From: Ilex aquifolium
Lineage: Eukaryota > Streptophyta > Magnoliopsida > Aquifoliales > Aquifoliaceae
Direction of reading: 5' to 3'
Assembly (NCBI GenBank): GCA_951799425.1
Contig: OX637391.1
Location: forward strand, 17,078,051-17,142,050
DNA length: 64,000 nucleotides
The translations under genes and the position numbers were made by a program. Below the pieces are notes generated by a model. It did no database searches. It was not told the DNA's origin and saw only the letters and a list, made by a program, of their open reading frames with translations. Of this stretch, positions 11,584 to 23,262 are shown in pieces; position 1 is the stretch's first letter, and every line of letters starts with the position of its first letter.

Positions 11584-14500
11584 ATGGCAAATACACTTGT
11601 TTCTGGCCTTGCCAACACCATCTTGGGAAACTTGAGTTCTCCGGCACTGCAAGAATTTGGGGCAGCTTGGGGCCTAAATGATGAGATCCAGAAACTTAAG
11701 AGTACTTTCACTACAATCCAAGCTGTGCTTCAAGATGCCGAGGCCAAGCAAACCAAGAGTAAGGCTCTGCAGGATTGGCTGAGTAAGCTTAAGGATGCAG
11801 CTTATGATGCCGACAATATATTGGATGAGTTTGAGACCGAAGCTCTCATACGAAAGGAAGACCATCAAAGAGGTTTGATAAACCAAATAATTGCCTGCTT
11901 CACGCATAGAAATCCTTTAGTATTTCGCTTGAGAATGGCTCATAGAGTGAAAGATATCAGGGAGAGATTAGATGCCATTGCAGGGGAGAGGGTTAAGTTC
12001 CACTTGAAAGAGGGTGCTATTGATTCACAAGTTTACGACAGGGAGGGACGACAAACTAGCTCACTTGTGGTTGAGTCAGATATTTATGGTAGAAATGACG
12101 AGAAAGAAATGATAATTAAAGTGTTGCTTGACAATCCGAGCCCTCAGAATGATCTCTCGGTTTATGCTATATGGGGTATGGGGGGGCTCGGCAAGACCTC
12201 ACTTTCTCAGTTGGTCTACAATGATCCAAGGGTACAGACACACTTTGAGTTGAGGATTTGGGTGTGTGTATCTGAAGATTTCAGCATACAACGGCTGACC
12301 AGGGCAATCATTGAGTCGATAGAAGGTGGTGGGTGCAATATCTTAGAGTTGGATCCACTACAGCGACGCCTCCAAGAAAAATTGAGTGGGAGGAGATTTT
12401 TACTTGTGCTGGATGATGTGTGGAACGAATACGATGATAAGTGGGATGGACTCAAAAATGCACTAAGGTGTGGAGCGAAAGGTAGTATGCTTGTGGTAAC
12501 CACTCGAAGTGAGAAAGTTGCTCTTATGATGGCTACGCTTCCAATATTTAACCTGAGATGTTTGTCGGAGGCTGATTCTTGGATTTTATTCAAGCACCGT
12601 GCATTCGGGATTGGAAGGAGGGAGGAAAACTTAGAGTTGGAAACAATCGGCAAGGCAATAGTGAAGAAATGTGGTGGGGTACCCTTGGCAATAAAGGCCC
12701 TTGGAAGCCTGTTGCAGTTTAAAAACAGTAAAAGTGAATGGTTATCTGTGAAAGAAAACGCAACTTGGGATTTAGCGGATGGTGAAAATGCTATCTCACC
12801 TGTCCTAAGGCTAAGTTATGACAATATATCTCCATCTTCGAGGCAATGTTTTTCTTATTGCTCAATATTTCCCAAAGACTATGAAATGGAGGTGGACATG
12901 CTGATAGAGCTTTGGATTGCAAACGACTTCATTCCATCTAAAGGTGAAACAAATCCATATCTTATGGGCCGTGGGATCTTTAATAATTTGGTCTGCAGGT
13001 CTTTCTTTCAAGATGTCAGGGAGGACTACGAGGGTGACTTGAAATGTAAAATGCACGATCTGATGCATGATCTTGCAATGTCTATTATGATACAAGAATG
13101 CTACATAATAGAGCCTCGAAAGGAGCTGAAAATTCCAGAAAAAGTTCGCCATTTATCATTTTATGGGAGGTCATATCAGATGGTTCCCCGACATGAAGAT
13201 GAGAAAAAAGTGCAATCTTTACGCTCCATTTTAGTTCTATCAAGAATGGAAGTAGTGGATTTTGCTACCTACATCTCAAAACAAAGTAATCTGAGAGTGT
13301 TGTTGTTGTATGGGTGTCTCTTATACAAATTACCATCGTCAATTTGGAATTTAAAACATCTTAGGTACCTGAACATGTCGAATATTTTTTGGTCAGGGTG
13401 GTGTCAAATTGAAAAACTACCATCTTCAATTGGGAATATGAAACATCTTAGGTACCTCAACATGTCGAACACTAGTATCGAATCCTTACCGGAATCAACG
13501 ACTTGTCTGCAAAATCTACAGACATTGAAGCTGAAAGATTGCAGGTTACTTCGTAAATTGCCCAAAGGTATGAAAAATTTGAGAAATCTTAGATGTCTTG
13601 ACATTAGAGGATGTGATTCTCTTGTTTGTATGCCTGCTGGACTCGGGCAGTTAAGACACCTACAGACTCTAAGCTTTTTTATTGTGGGTTCGGACCATGG
13701 TCAACAAATAGGCGAGCTGAAAGAATTAGATATTAGTGGTGAGTTGACCATCAGGGGACTCCATAATGTAAGAGATTCAGAGGACGCAAGCAGTGCCAAC
13801 TTAAAGAGGAAGCAGAATCTTTGTGCTTTGATAATAGATTACGGGGATATCAAGACTGACAACTTACTAGATAATGATGAAGAAATTCTTGATGGTCTCC
13901 GACCTCATCCAAATCTAAAGAAGTTGTGGATATGTTCGTATCAAGGCTTGAAGTTTCCTAATTGGATGCTAGATTTGGATCTTCAAAATCTGATTGAAAT
14001 CTCTCTACAAGGATGTAAGAGATGTGAACATCTTCCACCTCTCGGGAAACTACCCTCCCTCAAGGTTCTTTCTATTGTTGCAATGGATGCTTTTAAGTGC
14101 TTCAACAATGACTGCTATGGAGATGGGGAACAATCATTTCCAGCACTGGAAGAGCTCATTTTCCGTGATATGCCTAGTTTGGAGGAATGGACAACAGTTG
14201 ATAGAGGAGAAAATTTTCCTCGTTTGCGGAAATTAGAGATCCATGCATGTCCCAGGTTGACTGAATTTCCTTGTCTTCCATCACTTGGGCAATTGCGCAT
14301 AGAAAACAGCAACGTGATGCTATTAAGGTCATTGATGGATCTCACTTCACTTCCCTGGCTTGAAATATGTATGTTTGGTGAGTTGGAGGTTCTTCCAGAT
14401 GGACTGCTTCAAAATCACAAGGTTCTTGAGTTCCTGGAGATTAGTGAACTACGCAATCTCAAGACTCTGTCACATCAGCTGGATAATCTTTCTGCTCTGA

Positions 14501-15066
14501 TAGTGTTGAAAATTAGTTATTGTGATTCTCTCGAGTATTTACCAGATGGACTCAAAAACCTCAGATCCCTTGAGGGACTCGTGTTACGTAATTGTGACAG
14601 CCTTACATCCTTACCGACGACAGGGTTACAAGGCTTGTCTTCCCTGAGATCATTGTTTATAAACGACTGCAAGAAACTAAGTTGTTTATCTGAAGGAGTA
14701 AAACACCTGACTGCTCTCCAGGAATTGCAGATATATGCATGTCCAGAGATGACGTCTTTGCCCGAAGACATGCAACATTTAAATGCCCTCCGAAGGCTGA
14801 ACTTATATTATTGTGATGGTTTAGTTTCTCTACCGAATTGGCTAGGAAGCCTCATGTCGCTGTCGTCGTTGGATATTCGGCATTGCCTCAACTTGATCTC
14901 CTTGCCAGATGGGCTGCAGTCACTCAAAACACTGGAAATTGAAGGATGTCGACATTTGGAGAGGCGATGCAAGAAAGAGAAAGGAGAGGACTGGCCAAAG
15001 ATAGCTCATGTTCGTGAGATTCGGATCAATGGTCGGGAAATACAGTCCTTGATCCAACATGACTAA
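11584..15066 (+). CDS. NLR1: coiled-coil NB-ARC LRR immune receptor (RGA/RPP13-like type)
   Basis: This is an intracellular receptor that would sense pathogen effectors and trigger cell-death immunity, switching between ADP and ATP states. A single exon encodes 1160 aa, a normal CNL length. The CC domain is about residues 1-160, including LKDAAYDADNILDEF (69-83). NB-ARC is about 165-500: P-loop GMGGLGKT 198-205, kinase-2 LLVLDDVW 273-280, RNBS-B VVTTRS 304-309, GLPL as GGVPLA 364-369, RNBS-D CFSYCSIFPKDYE from 422, MHD 490-492. LRRs run from about 520 to 1130. An in-frame TAG nine codons upstream fixes the start at 11584. All key nucleotide-binding motifs are intact. Compared with NLR2 it has one extra LRR near residues 595-620 and an extra segment near the C-terminus. 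The upstream DNA is repeat-derived and unlike that of NLR2. Confidence 0.95.
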   Translation: MANTLVSGLANTILGNLSSPALQEFGAAWGLNDEIQKLKSTFTTIQAVLQDAEAKQTKSKALQDWLSKLKDAAYDADNILDEFETEALIRKEDHQRGLINQIIACFTHRNPLVFRLRMAHRVKDIRERLDAIAGERVKFHLKEGAIDSQVYDREGRQTSSLVVESDIYGRNDEKEMIIKVLLDNPSPQNDLSVYAIWGMGGLGKTSLSQLVYNDPRVQTHFELRIWVCVSEDFSIQRLTRAIIESIEGGGCNILELDPLQRRLQEKLSGRRFLLVLDDVWNEYDDKWDGLKNALRCGAKGSMLVVTTRSEKVALMMATLPIFNLRCLSEADSWILFKHRAFGIGRREENLELETIGKAIVKKCGGVPLAIKALGSLLQFKNSKSEWLSVKENATWDLADGENAISPVLRLSYDNISPSSRQCFSYCSIFPKDYEMEVDMLIELWIANDFIPSKGETNPYLMGRGIFNNLVCRSFFQDVREDYEGDLKCKMHDLMHDLAMSIMIQECYIIEPRKELKIPEKVRHLSFYGRSYQMVPRHEDEKKVQSLRSILVLSRMEVVDFATYISKQSNLRVLLLYGCLLYKLPSSIWNLKHLRYLNMSNIFWSGWCQIEKLPSSIGNMKHLRYLNMSNTSIESLPESTTCLQNLQTLKLKDCRLLRKLPKGMKNLRNLRCLDIRGCDSLVCMPAGLGQLRHLQTLSFFIVGSDHGQQIGELKELDISGELTIRGLHNVRDSEDASSANLKRKQNLCALIIDYGDIKTDNLLDNDEEILDGLRPHPNLKKLWICSYQGLKFPNWMLDLDLQNLIEISLQGCKRCEHLPPLGKLPSLKVLSIVAMDAFKCFNNDCYGDGEQSFPALEELIFRDMPSLEEWTTVDRGENFPRLRKLEIHACPRLTEFPCLPSLGQLRIENSNVMLLRSLMDLTSLPWLEICMFGELEVLPDGLLQNHKVLEFLEISELRNLKTLSHQLDNLSALIVLKISYCDSLEYLPDGLKNLRSLEGLVLRNCDSLTSLPTTGLQGLSSLRSLFINDCKKLSCLSEGVKHLTALQELQIYACPEMTSLPEDMQHLNALRRLNLYYCDGLVSLPNWLGSLMSLSSLDIRHCLNLISLPDGLQSLKTLEIEGCRHLERRCKKEKGEDWPKIAHVREIRINGREIQSLIQHD

Positions 15067-17614
15067 AATGCATCTGACGAAGCACCTTCATTCATTCATA
15101 TGTTGTACATCCTTTGTGGTAGCCAGCACCTTGTCGAGCAGGCAGATAAAAACTTTAGAAGGTAAATTTCTCTCACTTCCTTCTTGATGTATTTCTCCCA
15201 GCAATTGCTCCTGCTCTTTAGAGTAACTGGATGATAATTCGTTTTATGCATATAGTTTTTGGATAATTTTATATGGAAAAACAATTTTTTTTTGGGGTCA
15301 AGTTATAAATTTTTAGGGTATTTGAGATCGATGATCCCATTGTATTATAGCGATCCTAAACTCCCCCAAAGCATTGTAACTTGACCTAAAATATGATTGA
15401 TCCTATTTTTTTTTTTTATTATAATTTGACTTCCAAAAAATTATATTTCAAACAAAAAATAATGAATTTTAGTACTATACCTCTTTCCTTTGATACCTAA
15501 GCCAAACCCATTGTTTGTCTATGGTATGACCGAACTGCCTACAAGGTCTTGTTTGTCGTCGGATGCGTGAATAGTTGTAGGGAAGCCGGACAAACCAAAA
15601 AAGTTGATTTTTTTTTCCCAATATTCTAGAATTAATTTGTTTTGATATTTTCGGAATCAATATTCTGGTTCAGGTTGCCAGATTCTGGTGAGAGAGTAAA
15701 TTTTTGTACCTCTATGGGATTAGTTGGACTTGGAGAAACAATCTCAGCTATGTAGTTACAATTCGGTACTCTTGATTGATGCATTTGTGTGTTTGCTCTT
15801 TTCTTTTGGTTTGTCTTCATTTTTTTTGGGTAAAATTTGTGTTGGTTACAGTTTTCTCAATTTGTTCATTTTCGGCTTCAATTGTTTTTGATCTTATGGT
15901 CTTAAGATCTAGAATATTTATGAAGGAAACTATATTTTTTATTTTTCGGTGAAAGTCATTCATTGATGGAAAAATTGGACATTATAAGGAAACTCAGACA
16001 TTCCCCATCGTTCGATTTTCCCAATGTTCACAAGCTCCATTTTTGTTCTGTCTTCACTTACCCCTCTGTTGGGTTCTACTGTTTAAGTTGGACCCGAGGA
16101 ACTCTTGGTGCAGAGCTAGACTAGTAGCAGCCAGTATGTCCAATGAGCTGTATAGAACCCATTGACTATTTCTAGTACTAGGGTCTCAAATGAACTAGGA
16201 TTCTGGTTTCCACAAGCAGCTCAAAGGGCTTTCTGGAGTGCAACGTTTTTTGCATCCGTAAAGCCCGTCGCTATTGTTCTGGGATATGCTTACAGGAATG
16301 AGGAGTTATGCAATATATTGCTGTAATGGTTCCTCTGTTAGGTCTGTCTGTTACCATACAACTTACAAGCAGTCCTTTCGCATTAGTCGTAAAACACTAT
16401 TCTTGTCCTGATTTTCTTTTGTGGTGCAAACATATACTTCAAACTAGGCTAAATTATCGAAGGTTCCCTAAAGGGATGGACATGCAATAGAGGTACTATT
16501 TTTCTCTCTTGTTTGATGACACTGGATCTAGGAGGAGTTAGGTTCAAGAAGTATGTATAGTTCTCTTATAAGTGCCATGAACTTTAGGAAATGACCATTT
16601 TGCAGCCTGAATAATGGAATTGCATTAGAACTCATAGCCAAGGCGAATATATACAGTAATTTCCTTTACATTTTCTGAAAAAAAATGGAGTTTGAAATAA
16701 AGAATTAATTATAGTTAGAACTTAATAGATGCCTATGTAAATCTCGTGGGGTTTTATCTGGCCGGACTTACAGGACCTATTGTCATAGGTTTCATTATCC
16801 ATTTGGATGGGATATTGGCAGGGCCTATTGTAAAATCATCTCTTCTCTCACGGCACTTTTCATGGATTGTCAAAAGAAGGTTCATGATCCTATCTCCCCT
16901 CAAACTTTACTTACTCTTTTTTTTTTTTTTTTTCTTTTTGGTTTTCCTTCTTTTCCTTTACAGCAAAAGCTCTGTCTGCCCGCCAAGAATGCCATGGAAA
17001 CCCGAAAAAAAATGAGAATTTCTGAATTGTTGTCGATATTTTGCAGGCAACCAAGGCAAGGGAGAGGCTCCTTGAGGGTAGATCTTCATCATGAAATGCA
17101 TTGATTGATTGCTTGCTGCTTCACCATAAATTTGTTGAAAAGTTGTTCAAAAATGCTGCTGCGATACAGTTGTGAATGGATCGAATTTATTCTATAAGCA
17201 TGTCCATGTCTGTCCATTTCCATTTATATTAACTAGTTGGTGCGCACGTGCGTTGCACCTGGACTATATTACACCATTTTTATTTGTATTAACTAGTTGA
17301 TGCACACATGCGTTGTACGTGAACCATATTGACTTGAAATATTAGTCTAAGCTTTCATTTTTATCCAAGTTACAAGCATCAGAAGAAATAAAGAATTAAG
17401 TCTGTTGTGTTGGGAGATGTCTGACCAAATATAAGTAGCCGACCTCCTTGTTCAATTCCTGCATTCTGAGCGGAATAGATTGAACTATAATAGCGACAAG
17501 ATTATACAATAATTTTAAAATACTAATGACTTATATTAGTAGAAATGAGTTCTCGTAAATATATAATTACTTTTCATTGTCCAAAAAAATTGTGCATTTT
17601 GTATTTAAATAAAA
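15067..17614 (+). repeat. NLR1 3' flank (duplicated unit), with a likely 3'UTR intron
   Basis: The sequence after the stop is shared with NLR2 and NLR3: 'aaaatgcatctgacg', then 'agccagcaccttgtcgagc', then 'cttccttcttgatgtattt'. A possible intron donor (aactttagaag|gtaaat, near 15160) and an acceptor (gatattttgcag|gc, near 17046) are conserved between copies. The 3'UTR may therefore be spliced, although no protein is encoded. The middle part (about 15850-16560) holds no recognisable gene. Confidence 0.6.
17229..17334 (-). mobile_element. Two tandem Helitron 3' ends (- strand)
   Basis: CTAG followed on the + strand by ttggtgcgcacgtgcgttgc (17233) and by ttgatgcacacatgcgttgt (17293) are two reverse-oriented Helitron-type 3' ends in direct tandem, about 60 bp apart. 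Each has the hairpin and an 8-nt spacer before CTAG. The equivalent place in copy 2 (about 53620) reads straight through without this block of about 100 bp. It is therefore an insertion, but it carries only termini and no body. Confidence 0.55.
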
Positions 17615-18568
17615 GGGAAAATTTCAGTCACACTCTTTCTAGTTTACCATATTTTCAAGGACATTCCCTCTATTATCTAAAACATCACTGACACCCCTTC
17701 TAATTTATATTTAAATATCACTGACACCCCCTGTCGTTAAATCACCATTTCTAACAATTTTTTTTATCTAAAATACCAAAATTACCCTTACATAAACTCC
17801 AAACAATCTTTCTACATAAAACTTGAGTCGATTAGAATTTATTTTTTTACATATTAAAATTCGAATCGATTAAAATTCGTTTTTACACATATTGACAGTT
17901 GAGCCAATAAAAATTCGATTCGAGCTGATTAAATTTTAATTTTTTTATGTATTAAAATTTGAGCCTATTTGAGCTCAACTTCAGTTGTTAGCATCGATTA
18001 AAATTTATATTTTTTTACATATTAAAATTCGTGCTAATTAAAATTTGATTCAAATTGATTAAAATTTATTTTTTACGTATTAAAATTTGAGTTAATTAAA
18101 ATTTATATTTTTTTACGTATCAAAATTCGGGCTGATTAAAATTCAATGTAAGTTGATTAAAATTTGATTCAAACCAATAGTGTAAAACCCGAGAAAATTT
18201 GAACTTTTTCCGAAAAAGGACAAAATGGTAATTTGCTACTATAATGCGGAATTAAAATACGTATTTCCCTAGAGCTCGGATGACTCAACGGACTTCGCCG
18301 TTAGATTCGTATCGCGAAACCGAGTTACCCTGTAAAATTTCATCGAATTCCAAGATAGTCGAATTTTGCACGTTTTACGAGATGACTGTGTCGAATGACC
18401 TCACAAAGGTCTCCAAAAATGAAAATTATAAAATTTTCTTATAATTGAATAAAAGTTCAAATAAAGTTAATTTGAACTTAAACCGGGATCAAATAAATCG
18501 TTTCGGGGCGAAAACGGACCCGAACAAGTGGGGGACACGTGGCGCGATGTGAGCCAAGTCTTTAAAAT

Positions 18569-18577
18569 TATAAATAG
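18569..18577 (+). promoter_or_regulatory. TATA box of the 18181-22210 LTR
   Basis: TATAAATAG lies about 390 bp into the LTR, the expected kind of place for the LTR's own promoter. A frame of about 80 codons starts near 18630 but has no recognisable product. Confidence 0.45.
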
Positions 18578-19967
18578 GGCAAAATTTCTAATTTTTTCAG
18601 AATTTTCTGCTGGGTTCTAGTTTCTCACGTTGGAGAGTAAGAGAGGAGAGAAAGTGAGATTTCAAATTTTCTTTCGACGATTCACGGAGTTCCGTCGGTC
18701 GAAATTCGTCGAGCCAAGAATCAAAGTTGATTTCTTCGACGAGGGTTACGCTTACGTACCTAGAACAAAGGATTTCACGGATTATCCAAAAGGAAGATTT
18801 TGGGGAAATCAAGAGTTGGGGTCGTGGTTGGTGTTCTTGACGATTCTTCCTTTCGTTTTACGCGTCAAGAGGTAGGGTTCTTCCTACTTGGGTTTTATTT
18901 CTACCTATGATGTCCATAGGAAGAGGGTTAGGCGTATAGAACAAATTATTATATGCTTATGGGTATGGAAATGAGGAAATGAGTATTAAAATGGTTTGAA
19001 TCAATTTCTAGCTTGAATTTGGTGTGGGAAAGTTACTTGTGTAATTTCTTGTATCTTGGTGAAATTTTGGCATGATATGTGTTTAACATAATTTGTGCCT
19101 TGAAGGTGTTGATAAAATGCCTTGATTGATTGAAATTGTTATTTTGATATAATTGGAATAACATGTTGGATTTTGTTAGTGACATGTGAACATATGCTTT
19201 ATGATATGTTAGTTTGATGATGAATTATGGAAATTATATGCATATGATATCAATTTCCATGGAATATGATGATATGTGGTTAATGTTGCTCATTTGACAT
19301 CTATTGCATATGGAGCATGATATTGCATCACATTCATTGGCATAAGTCATGAGTGGGGATGTGTGTATGTATGGTTGATCACCTCATTTGGTGGTTGATA
19401 TGTGGACTCGGGAAAGTTGGATCGAAGACCCGGCTGAGTTGCATGGATTGCATGGGAAAACTTGTGTCGGGTATAGCAAGAAGGGCTAGACTCTCCCTCG
19501 GGTGCGAAACCTGACTATTGGTTTATACACTTCCGTCGGTGCAAGTCCAAAAAAGTGTAACGGCGTACGGAACCGGTGGTGCGATTCCAAAAATCCGTTG
19601 CCCAACAAAGACACAAGGGTTTTGATTTATGAAAATATTTTTTTGATGAAAACATCCTACAATGATTTGATTTTATAAAACATATGACTTTTGTTCCAAA
19701 CGATCATTGGATGTATTACATCAAGGATAAACGTTTTATACAAGTGCATTAGATTGTGTTGCGGGAGTCGGTGAGAGCTCGAGTTAAGTGCATGGGTGAG
19801 TATCATCTCATATCATGGCATGACATGGTTAAATTCCAATCTTGACTCACATGTTCTTGCTTGGAATGAATAAATGTTGTTGATTGTTGCATGTGCATAC
19901 TTCATATGCATCATGGTTGAGGAGTAACCTCTGTAGGAGACACTCTATTGAGCGTAGCTCACCCTAT

Positions 19968-21729
19968 TGATGAGCACATAATATTGCATATTTGAAGGGC
20001 TCATTACATGCATTTTAACTCAACTTTTGCATTTAAGTACTTAGAGTTAGCCGAAATTATGAATAATGTTGATATTTTGATGTTGCAAGTTTTTATTGCT
20101 TAAATCATGTATTTTAGGACATTGCAACTATGTTGGATGTGTGGTGAAGGCATGGACACAATACATGAAGAATTTGAGGCTTAAAAGTGAAGAAATCAAG
20201 AAGGCATTAGTGCTTGGGAACAAGGGCACCAGCTGCAGCAACAATTGGAAGCACTGCCTCGGAATTCCTCCATTTTGACCATGATCTACTCATAATTTGG
20301 AAAAGTTCAAAACATGAAAGTTGTAGATATGGGTATCTTCTGTTTGGTGTCAAAATTTCAGCCCAATCCAACGGTGAGATCAAGAGTTATGCCGATTCTA
20401 CCGAAGGTGGTCCAGTGCAGAAAAATAGTACCGGTACTCGGTACCGGTACTCCGGACCTTCTGGTCGCGAAAACAGCCTGTAACTCAACTTTGAGGCTTG
20501 GGGGTCCCACCTACACTTCTCCCACGCCTATCCCAACATTTCCTTACACATTTGCAGGCCTCCTACACTCAAGTGGAAGACTTTGAAGGCCAATGCATTG
20601 ATGGAGGATGGGAGAGAAGTGGGCTGCCAGGGCTATGATCTCCTAGCCTGTCAAGCCATCCATTCAGCCCTCTCTTGATGGGAGCTCGTACACACAGCTA
20701 GGGGGGAGCCTCTTGGACGTTTTGGCAAGTCTCCACACACCATTATATTCAACATTACACACACATTGTAAGTTTTTGGCTACCTAAGCTTAGGATTAGA
20801 TATAGAAAGCTCCAAGGGGGAAGATGATGAATAGTGCTCAAAGTGACGTTTTTGCATTTTTCTTCCACTCTTTCACTTGTAGTTTAATGTAAGAACCTTG
20901 TAAACTTCATGTATTGTCTTTAATGTCATTCCTTTCAAGTTTATTGCAAGTTTACTTTCATGTTCTTCATTTCACCATTGTTATTTAAGTTTTCTTCATT
21001 TCAAGCTTTTATATTGGGTATTGCATATTTTTCCTTCATAGCTTTAGATTTCTTGTTGTAAGTTAAGTTCCATGCTCCATTTCCCTTCCATGTCCATTTC
21101 CTTTATGCTTGTCTTGCATTGTTAATATGAGTAGCTAGGATTTAAGTTGGTTAATCCAAGGGAAAATTCTTCTTGGGAATACCATTTTCAACTCTTCTTC
21201 ATTCCTCCCTTTAGAGTCAAATGGTTCGGTTTGACGGGGTTGAGAGTGGATGAGTTGGTGAGCCTTTGATATTCCGTAGGCCTAGTCACGGTTTATGCTT
21301 AGATACTCACCAATCTCGTCCCTAGCTTCCCCCGAATCAATCGTTCATTCATGCTCAATCGGAGGAAAACTTTGAGTTGATTTGGTATTCCCATTGGAAT
21401 GAACCCTTTGGATTAGCCAACACTTGCTTTATTTGCATTTTCATTTACAAACCAAACACAAAAATCAAACAAAAGATTTTACATTTTCTTTTCACTTTTG
21501 CAAAATCACTTTCACAAAACTCCCTTTCCTTCCCTGAGGAGAAGACCTTGGAATACTCTTCCAAGTAAAACACCGACAACGAAAGACTCCTTGCGATTGG
21601 GGAGCACTTTTGTTCACCACACACGCATTTCATTTCATAACATTTTGTTCATTCCATTCATTTCCATCACCATTCCATTTTTGTCTAATCTTCTTGCATC
21701 ATCCGGAGGGAGAGTGACACTCCCCCATT
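19968..21729. mobile_element. Second LTR-like insertion nested in the solo LTR
   Basis: Sequence starting TGATGAGCACATAATATTGC interrupts the outer LTR. The right end is either 21701, ending TTGCATCA (which would pair TGATG with CATCA), or 21729. The latter is suggested by CCTAT directly before the start (19963-19967) and at 21730-21734. TGATGAGC-type starts are usual for Tat/Ogre-like plant gypsy LTRs. A palindrome-rich spot GGTACCGGTACTCGGTACCG lies near 20430-20455. There is no coding region. The right boundary and the family are uncertain. Confidence 0.5.
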
Positions 21730-22786
21730 CCTATAAGCCATACACATAGTTGAGGGTGATGTTAAACGGTTAGGAAACAACACCGTTTTTCCTTCAATCA
21801 CCTATACGGGAAAACATTTCAAGTGAGGGTCACACGCCAGTGGACGGATCTCATTTAGGCCATCAAGGGTGAAGAAAAGCCGAGATGTGGCTTGATTTTG
21901 AGTTTTTGTAAAATAGTTATGAAAACTTAGTTTTGACATGTAAATATATGTAAAAGAATTGTAATCAACTTATATGGACTACTTTTAATATAATTTTGCA
22001 TGTTTTTATATGAGTATGGATAAATGGACCCGGTGTGGTCAATGTTCACTCATAAATGGACTTGGTGCGGTCAATGTTGTATATTGGACCTCGGATGGGT
22101 CATGTGATTTTATATTGCACAAGTTGTGTTTTAGGTAGAGCTTCCCGTACAAATGATACTTTGCCCAAAATTTTGTTAAATTAAAGACCCCCGGTTTTTG
22201 GGGCATCACAAATCGGCCTAAATTTTAATGTGTAAAAAAATTCATAAAATAAAGAGGGTCTCATTGAAGATATGCCTATCTAGAGAGAATGTGGATGAAA
22301 TTTTTCCTAAAATCTATCATGGACAATCTAGTAAAATTGTATTCTAGTTAAGACCTTTAATTTGGTAGGGGGTGTCAGTGAAAATTCAAAAAATACAGGG
22401 GTATCCTTGAAGATATGATAAATTAGAAGGGATGTAGCAAAAATTTTCCCTAAATAAAATGATATCAATTGGCCCAAAAAATTACAAGGTATATGAACAA
22501 ACAAACAAACACACATAATTTTTTTTATTTGAATACAAACTGTGGAATGCCTTATATTTGTTCTTCCCAATATAATAAATGCACATCATCTTAAAAACCA
22601 GAGTAATTATAGATCGATTGTGTGCTGCAGAAGTGTATAAAATTTGAAGATTCATGTAACAACTTCAATTTGTAGATCAAAAAATGTGGGAGGACAAAGG
22701 GTGAAGCCTAATTATTTGATTTTTTGTCGTAGTTAATTTTTTTTGATCCAATTTCAATACAACTTTGATCCATAGAAATTTTGATT

Positions 22787-22854
22787 TCACAGAAGTAATC
22801 CTTTAGGATCACATATCTAATCACAGAAGTAATCCTTTAGGATCACATATCTAA
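22787..22854 (+). repeat. Perfect 34-bp tandem duplication
   Basis: Two identical copies of a unit beginning tcacagaagtaatcctttag lie head to tail at 22787-22820 and 22821-22854. The surrounding intergenic sequence holds no gene. Confidence 0.95.
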
Positions 22855-23262
22855 TCTATATCCTAGAATAAGTGGGCAATATTGAAGTATGAAGTCAAGC
22901 GGAACCACTACTCCTAAAATAGGTAGCTATAGGGCTCCTTTCAATGGTTAGTCCATAGCCATTAGAAGCATACATCTATCCACGTCCTGGTATAAAGCGT
23001 AAAAATGATTCAACAAAAATCTTGAAAAAAAGCTATTTCCGAGTCTTTGAATAGTGCTGCCAATGCCAAGGCAATACCGATCCCTTGTGAGCTTGGCAAT
23101 GAGTTGATGAAAAATGAGAATAAAGAGTGAGAGAGAGAGAGAGAAATAACAAATTGAACTAACCATACAATAGAGAAAATTTAAGAATAATATTCACTGT
23201 TATGGTTTCATGGCCAAGGTTTAATGTATGAAATCACAAGGCAGGCAAATAAGTAAGCAAAG

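Larger units (their letters stand above)
18181..22210. mobile_element. Solo LTR (Ty3/gypsy type likely) inserted in the MITE, itself interrupted
   Basis: The block starts TGTAAAACCCGAG and ends GGTTTTTGGGGCATCACA, giving TG...CA ends. It is flanked by AATAG (18176-18180) and AATCG (22211-22215), a 5-bp duplication with one mismatch. Copy 2 near 54490 supplies the empty site. Length is 4030 bp, or about 2.27 kb once the nested insertion is removed. It has no gag-pol, no internal primer site and no second LTR. TGTAA...CCCG ends and a long LTR are typical of chromovirus-like gypsy elements, but the family assignment is inference. Confidence 0.65.
17615..22450. mobile_element. Mutator-like MITE, perfect 9-bp duplication, interrupted by LTR insertions
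   Basis: The ends GGGAAAATTT...AAATTTTCCC are inverted, and similarity continues inward for about 65 bp (tttaccatattttcaagga versus tttatcatatcttcaagga on the reverse strand). Both sides carry TAAATAAAA (17606-17614 and 22451-22459), a perfect 9-bp target duplication. Without the inserted LTRs the element is about 0.8 kb: 17615-18180 plus 22216-22450. Its core is a run of 'attaaaatt(c/t)ga' motifs. The same element is at 53931-54717 next to NLR2, so it entered before the unit duplicated. Confidence 0.75.

Noticed and set aside
12216-14771. Antisense frames of up to 145 codons within NLR1, with similar ones in NLR2
   Set aside because: They mirror the sense coding bias of the NLR genes, are also present in the paralogue for that reason, and show no domain.
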